This document shows positions 16,179 through 22,754 of a DNA stretch of 42,604 bases, piece after piece. Each line of letters starts with the position of its first letter. The first letter of the stretch is position 1. Both the position numbers and the translations under genes were made by a program. The stretch spans positions 1-42,604 of the forward strand of contig CAJAUM010000013.1 of the NCBI GenBank assembly GCA_903945175.1. Direction: 5' to 3'. The notes under the pieces are model-generated. The model saw only the letters and a program-made list of their open reading frames with translations. It was not told the origin of the DNA and did no database searches. This stretch comes from an uncultured Bacteroidales bacterium. Lineage in GTDB: Bacteria > Bacteroidota > Bacteroidia > Bacteroidales > FEN-979.

Positions 16179-17405
16179 TTATTTATTATCATGTGCCCAG
16201 GATGGGGAGTCGCGTAAAACAGGCATACGGGTTATGACCCACCTGAATATCCATATCTCTGTAAATATAACGGCCAGGGTAACCACCAGCTCCATCCAGG
16301 TAGGAACATACCGTATGGCCATATCCCACCGGAAACCGATGACAGTCACATTCAGCCTGTTCAGAATAATCCCAAGCATGGTGATGACGGAAGCAACTTT
16401 GATCATCGTGATGTTTTGGCTCCGGTAACTGTAAAAGAAGAGGATCATCGGCAAAAGTACAAACCCCAGCATCTCGAGGAGCCACCAGTAGCCCATCGGG
16501 GTGTTGAGCAGATCCCAGTTTTGTCCGTGAATAAAAACCAGCATCTGAAGAAAAAAGTAAGCAAACATGGCCCCGGCACAAATTTTTGATAATCCGATGA
16601 CGATGTTTTTTTGTGAATGGTGATTTTTTTCACTGATCTGGCTGGAGAATACTTTGTGGCTGATGGATCCTTCAAAGATGACCATGGAAAGTCCGGCGAA
16701 GATACTCGACACAAAAAACATGATCGGAATAAATTCGGAATACCACAAAGGGTGTATTTTGTCCTTGGCCATGAGGTAAAGTGCACCCAGCCCCGACTGG
16801 TGGAGGGTAGAGAGGGTAATACCGAATATTACGGCGGCGATGGTCATGCTTGAAAGGATTTTCCGGGCTCTTTTTGCGCCCAGCCACTCTGCCACAGCCG
16901 GCGAAAATTCAATCAGTTCGGCGATCATATAGAGCAGGAAATGCCACGCCACAAGGAACAGAACGGAACTGGTTCCAAAACTATTTCCGATGATCGGATT
17001 GATGACATTCCATGGCCTTCCCAGGTCCAAAAGCAATGCCCCTGCATAAAACACATAGGCGAGGAAGCCGTTTAATACGGTTACCCTGACGATGGAATGA
17101 TACTTTCGCTGGTTCAAAATATAGACCATAAAGGTGAGGACATAGGCGCCCCCTGCAAAGGCGACGCCGGTCACCACATCAAAACCGATCCATAAACCCC
17201 AGGGAATGTCCTGCGTCAGGTTTGTGATGGAGCCGAGTCCTTTCCAAAAGCGGATCACGATCAATATCAGCCCCAAAAGCATAATCGGGATGGAAATAAT
17301 GTTAAAAGGGGTAAGGAATTTACCTTTTGGTTTCAACTCGCTTACCAGGAAACGCCAGATGGTCTTGCCATCACGATCCAGAGTTATTTGGTTGTTATTG
17401 CTCAT
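16179..17405 (-). CDS. HybB/NrfD-family integral membrane subunit (408 aa)
   Basis: Polytopic protein with about ten helices and the hallmark WGLWIGFDVVTGVAFAGGAY of the HybB branch of the NrfD/PsrC superfamily, followed by YHSIVRVTVLNGFLAYV and LLDLGRPW. Such subunits exchange electrons and protons between the quinone pool and a partner ferredoxin, without heme. The start at 17405 (MSNNNQITLD) overlaps the end of the HybA-like gene by 11 nt (shared ATGAGCAATAA), which fixes both genes in one coupled unit; an in-frame ATG at 17498 would overlap by over 100 nt and gives a non-membrane, Arg/Thr-rich leader. The direction of electron flow is not determined. Confidence 0.9.
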   Translation of the reverse strand: MSNNNQITLDRDGKTIWRFLVSELKPKGKFLTPFNIISIPIMLLGLILIVIRFWKGLGSITNLTQDIPWGLWIGFDVVTGVAFAGGAYVLTFMVYILNQRKYHSIVRVTVLNGFLAYVFYAGALLLDLGRPWNVINPIIGNSFGTSSVLFLVAWHFLLYMIAELIEFSPAVAEWLGAKRARKILSSMTIAAVIFGITLSTLHQSGLGALYLMAKDKIHPLWYSEFIPIMFFVSSIFAGLSMVIFEGSISHKVFSSQISEKNHHSQKNIVIGLSKICAGAMFAYFFLQMLVFIHGQNWDLLNTPMGYWWLLEMLGFVLLPMILFFYSYRSQNITMIKVASVITMLGIILNRLNVTVIGFRWDMAIRYVPTWMELVVTLAVIFTEIWIFRWVITRMPVLRDSPSWAHDNK

Positions 17406-18267
17406 CTTTGTTCTCCTCGTTAAGGTGGTTGTTTTTTGTGGACTGGTAAATTCCCAGCAGGAACGCCGGCACAAGAACAAATATGGAGGGCACGGCATAG
17501 AGGAATCCCGTTGTGAGGGCGGGATAGGATGCCTGTTGCAGGTTGTTGTTCATCCCCAGCTCTTCAAAGGGAACAGGAGAGAGGTAGAGCCATCCGGTTC
17601 CGCCGGCGGCATGTTCACCATAGATTTGATCGATGTACAAATCAGGCTTTTCAGAAATTCTCCGGTGGGCTTCATTGAGAAGATCCCTGCGTTTCCCGTA
17701 CAGCAGGGCTTCATTGGGGCAGTTATAGGCACAGGCAGGAGGCTCACCGGTTTTAAGCCGTTCAAAACACATGTCGCATTTTTGAATTTTCGGATTTACG
17801 CTGTGATATTCAAACTTCGGACTGTCGAACGGGCATGAGACCATGCAATAACGGCATCCCATGCATTTATTGCCATCCCAGGTCACTGGTCCCATCGTGG
17901 TCTTGTGCATGGCCTGCGTAAGGCATGCCGCCACACAGGCGGGTTCATTGCAATGCATGCATTGCCGTTTGCTAAAAACTTCCCCTTTAGAAGTTTTGTA
18001 GGAATTTATCACGGTGTTGCAGGTGTCGCTGGTCTTGCGATTTGCCTGAATTTCTTTTGTGGGTAACGGTTCCGGCAACCCATGCGCGTCGGCACAGTCA
18101 AATTCGCAGCCCCTGCAGCCCTTGCAGCGGGCCGCATCATACAAGATCCCATAAAATTCCACATCGTTGTTTTTGCCCCTGGGTGCGGCAACAGCATCCT
18201 TTCCGACGGCAAGTGTTATTCCTGTAACACCCAGCAGCTTGAAAAAGCCTCTTCGGTTTAAGCCCAT
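17395..18267 (-). CDS. HybA-like Tat-exported ferredoxin with C-terminal membrane anchor (290 aa)
   Basis: The start at 18267 gives MGLNRRGFFKLLG, a twin-arginine signal, so the folded Fe-S protein faces the periplasm. Sixteen cysteines form four [4Fe-4S] sites: C48/51/54/58, C103/106/111/115, C135/138/141/145 and C164/167/179/183. A helix near the C-terminus (about 252-273) anchors it, as in HybA of hydrogenase-2. It passes electrons between the HybB-like subunit, with which it overlaps, and an unidentified periplasmic partner. An alternative upstream ATG (18330) would put 21 residues ahead of the Tat motif and overlap the previous gene. No hydrogenase or molybdopterin subunit accompanies it. 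Confidence 0.92.
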   Translation of the reverse strand: MGLNRRGFFKLLGVTGITLAVGKDAVAAPRGKNNDVEFYGILYDAARCKGCRGCEFDCADAHGLPEPLPTKEIQANRKTSDTCNTVINSYKTSKGEVFSKRQCMHCNEPACVAACLTQAMHKTTMGPVTWDGNKCMGCRYCMVSCPFDSPKFEYHSVNPKIQKCDMCFERLKTGEPPACAYNCPNEALLYGKRRDLLNEAHRRISEKPDLYIDQIYGEHAAGGTGWLYLSPVPFEELGMNNNLQQASYPALTTGFLYAVPSIFVLVPAFLLGIYQSTKNNHLNEENKDEQ

Positions 18268-18313
18268 AACGGAATAATTTAGTGTGTTATAACTTTGAGA
18301 GTTGAACGCATGA

Positions 18314-20005
18314 TTATCTTGCGGTATCAATGAATTTTGTTTGAAAATCCTCCCATACTTCAGGTCCGAGATCAGTCAGGATACTATCCTTCAGCGCACC
18401 GCCATCCTGAAGTGCAATGTGTGCATATTGCGGTGTTTGTATCATAATGACCGTCGCAAAAAAATCTTTCAACCGCGTGAATTCATCCTTCAACCACGCT
18501 CTATATTGTTCGGCCATGGATAAAAACTGGATCTCCCTGATCCAGTTTGCAGGTTCAATCAAATAAATCCAACCATCGGCGTAAGGAGAAGAATTGATGG
18601 CGGATGAATTTGATATCAGGGTCTGGTTGGATGCGGTGATGGTGCCCGAAACCGGGGAATAGAGCGTCAGATGTTTTCCATTCTGGATTATCGTGAGCAA
18701 AGGATCACCTTTTTTTATCTTCACGCCGGCAGGTTTTAAACCCACGCGTGACAGCGGACCTGTGATATGCTGCATGAAATCATCGATTCCAACCTTCACG
18801 GCGCCATCTTTTTCCATGAAGGCCCAGATATGTGTTTTGTCAAAATAGAGTCCCTTGGGAACAACTACGGAATTTTCATCAAAGGCTGAGGAGAGGGCGG
18901 CCTGGGTATTGGAAACAGCCACTCTTTTATTTCTGATGTTACGTGCCACGGCGCTTACAATGATGCCAACCACAGCCAGAGCAAGAAAAATCAGAAGGAC
19001 CATCTTCGCAATGGCAAAGGAGTCAGTTTTCGGTTCGATAATAACTGCAGAATTGGTCAGCTTATCCAATTGTGTTTGTCTTTCATTGTATACGAGATCG
19101 CTGAACCCGTATTGGCCGAGGAACTGCTGCCCATCGGTGAGCGCCCATCTCAGAAAGGCCACCTCCTGTTCATTGGATGGCCTGGCAGAAGAAACAGCGT
19201 AGATATGTCCGGATAAAGTATGGGGATATTTCCCGATCCATACTCCACGGGAGAAAGATTCCAGATCAGCATAAATATTTTCCATGTAATCAATTTTCCC
19301 GTTCCCGTTTCTATCGATGGGCACCAGTTTGATATGCTCGGCCAGACGTAGGTTTTTGGGATCGATTATGTCAACCAATTTGCAAAAGCCCAGGGCATTC
19401 GGGTCTTTTTGAATTGCAGCAACCATCTCTGCACCACCCGCTTCCTGAATTCCCGCCGTCTTAAGCTGACTGATGTTCAGAAAAGCGGAGACCCCTGCTT
19501 GAACTGATGCATCATTTAGCATATATGCATGAACAGGACTTGTTTGTGCGTTGCCAAGGATCATGCCCCAGTTTTGATTTTCGGGTTTTCCGAAGATCCT
19601 GGCCAACCCTTCGGCCGTAATACCTTTCCGGCCTATTTCATCGGCCAGCGGATTTTCGGCATTCATAACCGGCACGATCACATCGCGGCCAATCACCATG
19701 TTCCAGTTCACCTGTTTGTCAGAGGCCGCAAACGATCCATCAGAGATAAAGCCGATCCCTGCATCACTGCCCAGCAAACCCGGCAAATCCTTATCCTCAG
19801 ATTGAATGACCTGAATGTTCATTGCTGGATTTAACTTCCCGTATTCGATGGCCCACTTCGTCGTCAGATTAAATAAATCCGGCGTGGTGTACACCTGTAT
19901 CGACCCATCCTGTGAGGGGTTAGTTCCGGTTACTGCTTCGTTACTGCTTGCGATACTGACACTTAACAGTAAAATTCCGATAAGTAAAAAGATCCTGGTT
20001 TTCAT
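18314..20005 (-). CDS. PstS-like periplasmic domain - TM helix - GcvH-like domain fusion (563 aa)
   Basis: Signal peptide (1-20); a phosphate-binding-protein-like (PBP/PstS superfamily) domain, about 35-315, with motifs such as GIGFISDGSF, VIGRDVIVPVMNAENPL, ITAEGLARIFG and YPHTLSGHIYAV; a perfect EF-hand-type calcium loop DRNGNGKIDYME at 231-242; one TM helix (332-352) followed by positives (RNIRNKR); then a cytoplasmic GcvH-like domain (384-487) with KGLYFDKTHIWAFME and YSPVSGTITASN. As in the shorter paralogue, the lysine (Lys444, motif QNGK) is shifted one residue from the lipoyl position. The last 70 residues (RLKDFFATV, ALQDGGALKDS, WEDFQTKF) match that paralogue. It is the first gene of the redox operon and could carry a periplasmic ligand signal to the cytoplasmic side. 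I know no characterised protein with this order. Confidence 0.82.
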   Translation of the reverse strand: MKTRIFLLIGILLLSVSIASSNEAVTGTNPSQDGSIQVYTTPDLFNLTTKWAIEYGKLNPAMNIQVIQSEDKDLPGLLGSDAGIGFISDGSFAASDKQVNWNMVIGRDVIVPVMNAENPLADEIGRKGITAEGLARIFGKPENQNWGMILGNAQTSPVHAYMLNDASVQAGVSAFLNISQLKTAGIQEAGGAEMVAAIQKDPNALGFCKLVDIIDPKNLRLAEHIKLVPIDRNGNGKIDYMENIYADLESFSRGVWIGKYPHTLSGHIYAVSSARPSNEQEVAFLRWALTDGQQFLGQYGFSDLVYNERQTQLDKLTNSAVIIEPKTDSFAIAKMVLLIFLALAVVGIIVSAVARNIRNKRVAVSNTQAALSSAFDENSVVVPKGLYFDKTHIWAFMEKDGAVKVGIDDFMQHITGPLSRVGLKPAGVKIKKGDPLLTIIQNGKHLTLYSPVSGTITASNQTLISNSSAINSSPYADGWIYLIEPANWIREIQFLSMAEQYRAWLKDEFTRLKDFFATVIMIQTPQYAHIALQDGGALKDSILTDLGPEVWEDFQTKFIDTAR

Positions 20006-20041
20006 GATTTCCTGCTTTTATTTTAATAACAAAACATGATA

Positions 20042-20057
20042 CTCAACAATAATGCCA
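20042..20057 (-). promoter_or_regulatory. Candidate sigma54 (-24/-12) promoter of the redox operon
   Basis: The minus strand reads TGGCATTATTGTTGAG: a good -24 half (TGGCA) and TTG at the right distance for -12, but GA instead of the usual GC. It is the only GG in the first 120 nt upstream of the gene. The predicted start lies about 26 nt ahead of the ATG. The nearby NtrC-type regulator makes it plausible. Confidence 0.45.
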
Positions 20058-20109
20058 AACAACAATTATGAATGTAATACACAGAAAATCAGTTTAATAA
20101 ACGATAAGG

Positions 20110-20151
20110 TGTTGAGGAAATATACATTCGGGGGTGTTGAATAATACAACA
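20110..20151. promoter_or_regulatory. Palindrome TGTTG-N7-CAACA plus adjacent half-site (candidate enhancer, proximal)
   Basis: TGTTGAATAATACAACA at 20135-20151 is a perfect 5-bp-arm palindrome. A half-site with the same left arm (TGTTGAGGAAATATACA) lies at 20110-20126, 25 bp away centre to centre. They sit about 85 and 110 bp upstream of the inferred sigma54 start, the usual range for NtrC-type activator sites. Confidence 0.5.
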
Positions 20152-20202
20152 TGTTTAAATTACAACGCATTCACCGCGCTGTTTCACAGTGATTTAAGTA
20201 GA

Positions 20203-20221
20203 GTGTATATAAAATATACAC
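20203..20221. promoter_or_regulatory. Perfect palindrome GTGTATAT-AAA-ATATACAC
   Basis: Two 8-bp arms separated by AAA lie in the 446-nt divergent region between the redox operon and the T9SS gene. It is AT-rich with no T-run, so more like an operator than a terminator. No binding protein is known. Confidence 0.5.
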
Positions 20222-20222
20222 A

Positions 20223-20239
20223 TGTTGAAAATATCAACA
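20223..20239. promoter_or_regulatory. Second TGTTG-N7-CAACA palindrome (candidate enhancer, distal)
   Basis: TGTTGAAAATATCAACA repeats the arms and 7-nt spacer of the site at 20135-20151, 88 bp further from the operon. Two copies with identical arms and spacing in one intergenic region argue for a shared binding protein, most simply the Fis-type HTH of the NtrC-family regulator. Confidence 0.5.
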
Positions 20240-20369
20240 CAAACAGCTGTTTTCTCACTGTTCATGACCATAATTGGTTGTAATTTATCTCTGTGGGCAT
20301 CTTGAATAATTTAGTTAAATTTTCTAGTGTTTAAAGGGGTAATTCAGTATAAAGCATTAAACAATTTGT

Positions 20370-20377
20370 TAGCTTTG
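20370..20377 (+). promoter_or_regulatory. Possible -7 box (TAGCTTTG) for the T9SS pair
   Basis: TAGCTTTG fits TAnnTTTG and lies about 75 nt ahead of the ATG at 20452. No TTG at the proper -33 distance is visible, so only the -7 half is supported. Confidence 0.4.
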
Positions 20378-20451
20378 TTGTCCAATGCCTTCTTGTACAG
20401 CAAGGGAGAAAATTACTTTCTTGTAATAACCAAATAATAACAGACCACATC

Positions 20452-22713
20452 ATGAAAACAATGTTACCAAAACAAGTGAGCCCGGTCATTTCCAGGGTTT
20501 TTTCAACAGTCGTCATCTTCTTTGTTCTCAGCTTTTTACCTGGAACAATCCATGCCCAATGGAACCCCAACACCGCTGTTAACATCCAGATTTCCAGTCT
20601 TACTGTTGCAGATATGCAGCAGGCCGCCACAACCGATGGCAAAACCTGGATTGCTTTTTATGCCCAGGTTGGAAGTAATTATAACATGATGGCCCAGCTG
20701 ATCGATGCCGATGGCTATAAACTCCTTGGAAACGATGGAGTGCTTGTCAACAGTCATACTTCAGGTTCAGCCACCTATGTATTCAACATATGTTTAGACG
20801 CCTCAAACAACCTGATCATTGGGATGCAGGATGAAAGGGAGGCAGGAAACATGCAGGCGGTAACCTATAAGGTCTCACAGACCGGCGCCATGCTGTGGGG
20901 GGCCGATGGCCTCGTCCTGGGCGGTGGCCTTGCGCCCTATCCGGCCAGTTTAAGCACCGGGGAATGTATTATTGCCTGGAATGAGACCAACAGCAACACC
21001 CTTAAGCTTCAGAAGATCACCACCGGCGGAACGCTGGCATGGACAACCCCGATTTCGGTCCTGGTTGGTTCAACAAGGACCACCCGCGGGCAGCTCATCG
21101 GAATTTCAGGTGGAAAATTCTCCATAGTTTTCCAGAAATCAGCATCCGGGGTATACACATCCCTTTATGCCCAGGCGTTCGATAATTCAGGAACCGCGCT
21201 GTATGCACCCGTGCAGATCTGTAACGAGACCACCGCTGCCTACAGGTATTATTCCCTTGCAGCGGAGGGCGACACCACATACTATGGCTATTACAGCTCC
21301 ACCGGCAACCGATTTAACTCCTACCTGCAGAGGATCAACCCCGACGGAACCATACCCTGGGGGATGAATGGTTCGAATTTCAATACCTCCACCGGTACAA
21401 ACAACAGTTACCAGATGACCACAAACATCAATATTACACCTGGTTCAAACTATGTTTGGTCGGTATGTACCTTCAGTGACCCGAATCAGACCGTATACGG
21501 GATCTACATTCAGAAATTCCTGAAAACAACGGGCGCCAGGCAGTTTACCAACACAGCCAAAGTGGTTTATCCGATCGGAAGCAACATGTACACACAGGCC
21601 GGGGCTCTTGCCCTTGTCAATGACGCACCCATGTTCATGTATTATACCTCCAATTATAAAATTTATGCCACCAGGCTTGATGAAACCGGGAATTTCGTGT
21701 GGCCGGGCAACCAGGTAGAGATAAGTTCAACCACAGCGACGGGCGGAAACGGTAAAATGCGTTACGGATTTACCCCGGTGGGTCCGAACAAGTGTGCCGG
21801 TACATGGACCGAGAAAAGAGGGAGTAATTACAATGGATATGCGCAGGGGATTTCAATAGGCGGGCTCACGGGCGTGGCCGTAGCCACCCAGGGAGGTGTC
21901 CCTGCCCAGATAACCACAGACCAGGGGACACTGCAGCTTGTTGCCACAGTATACCCTTCAACGGCCAATCAGGCCGTTACATGGAGCATCGTCCAGGGAA
22001 CAGGGGGCGCAAGTATTGACGCCAACGGGCTTGTGACCGGAATTTCAAATGGTACTGTTTATGGGGTTGCCACATCCGTGCAGGACACCACGGTTTCGGG
22101 TTCCATTCTCATCACACTCACCAACCAGAGTGGTGTGGCGCCTACCGTAGTGACGCTACCTGCATCAGATTTCACCTCCAGTACGGCCGTCATCAATGGC
22201 ACGGTCAATGCAAATAACTTTTCCGCTGATGTGATCTTTGATTATGGCACCTCTGTTTTCTATGGTCAAACAGTGCCCGGGAATCCTCCCACGGTTACAG
22301 GGACTTCAACTACATCGGTTTCTGCAGATCTCTCAGGCCTCACGCCCAACACCTTGTATCATTACCGGATCAGGGCAACAAGTGCAGCAGGAACATCAAA
22401 CGGAGCCGGTCTCACATTTTTAACCGGAGGGGTGGGAGTGAACGATAAAAATCCCCCAACCTTTGATATCTATCCTGTTCCAAACGACGGACTTTTCAAC
22501 ATCTCATTCAGCAGTGATCAGGAGTTATCCTGCAAACTTGAAATATATAACAGTCTGGGTGTGAGAGTTTACGGTGCAAAAACAATGGCCCTAAGCAGAA
22601 ACAGGGTTGAGCAGGTCGATCTGCGCACGCTCCCAAGCGGTGTCTATACAATCATTTTGCGTACTGCCGACAGCAATGTGGTGAGAAACGTGATGGTAAA
22701 CAGATACAGATAA
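20452..22713 (+). CDS. T9SS-secreted protein with Ig-like (Big2) and FnIII-like domains (753 aa)
   Basis: Signal peptide ending GTIHAQ; a large N-terminal beta-rich region (about 30-470) with repeated W-rich strands and DGT/DNSG turns that resembles cell-surface beta-propeller or exported repeat proteins but which I cannot assign; a Big2-like Ig domain (about 482-560, LQLVATVYPSTANQAVTWSI); an FnIII-like domain (562-655, LSGLTPNTLYHYRIRATSA); and a type A T9SS sorting domain (about 672-753, FDIYPVPNDGLFNISF to LPSGVYTIILRT). Export is by Sec then T9SS, giving surface display or release. No catalytic motif is apparent. The next gene, also T9SS cargo, starts 41 nt later. Confidence 0.88.
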   Translation: MKTMLPKQVSPVISRVFSTVVIFFVLSFLPGTIHAQWNPNTAVNIQISSLTVADMQQAATTDGKTWIAFYAQVGSNYNMMAQLIDADGYKLLGNDGVLVNSHTSGSATYVFNICLDASNNLIIGMQDEREAGNMQAVTYKVSQTGAMLWGADGLVLGGGLAPYPASLSTGECIIAWNETNSNTLKLQKITTGGTLAWTTPISVLVGSTRTTRGQLIGISGGKFSIVFQKSASGVYTSLYAQAFDNSGTALYAPVQICNETTAAYRYYSLAAEGDTTYYGYYSSTGNRFNSYLQRINPDGTIPWGMNGSNFNTSTGTNNSYQMTTNINITPGSNYVWSVCTFSDPNQTVYGIYIQKFLKTTGARQFTNTAKVVYPIGSNMYTQAGALALVNDAPMFMYYTSNYKIYATRLDETGNFVWPGNQVEISSTTATGGNGKMRYGFTPVGPNKCAGTWTEKRGSNYNGYAQGISIGGLTGVAVATQGGVPAQITTDQGTLQLVATVYPSTANQAVTWSIVQGTGGASIDANGLVTGISNGTVYGVATSVQDTTVSGSILITLTNQSGVAPTVVTLPASDFTSSTAVINGTVNANNFSADVIFDYGTSVFYGQTVPGNPPTVTGTSTTSVSADLSGLTPNTLYHYRIRATSAAGTSNGAGLTFLTGGVGVNDKNPPTFDIYPVPNDGLFNISFSSDQELSCKLEIYNSLGVRVYGAKTMALSRNRVEQVDLRTLPSGVYTIILRTADSNVVRNVMVNRYR

Positions 22714-22754
22714 ATGTAATATCCGTGTGGCCATGAATAATAAATTATTAGCAC

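Noticed and set aside
16179-18267. HybA/HybB-like pair taken as proof of a [NiFe] hydrogenase
   Set aside because: No large or small hydrogenase subunit, maturation genes or cleavage protease is present in the window.
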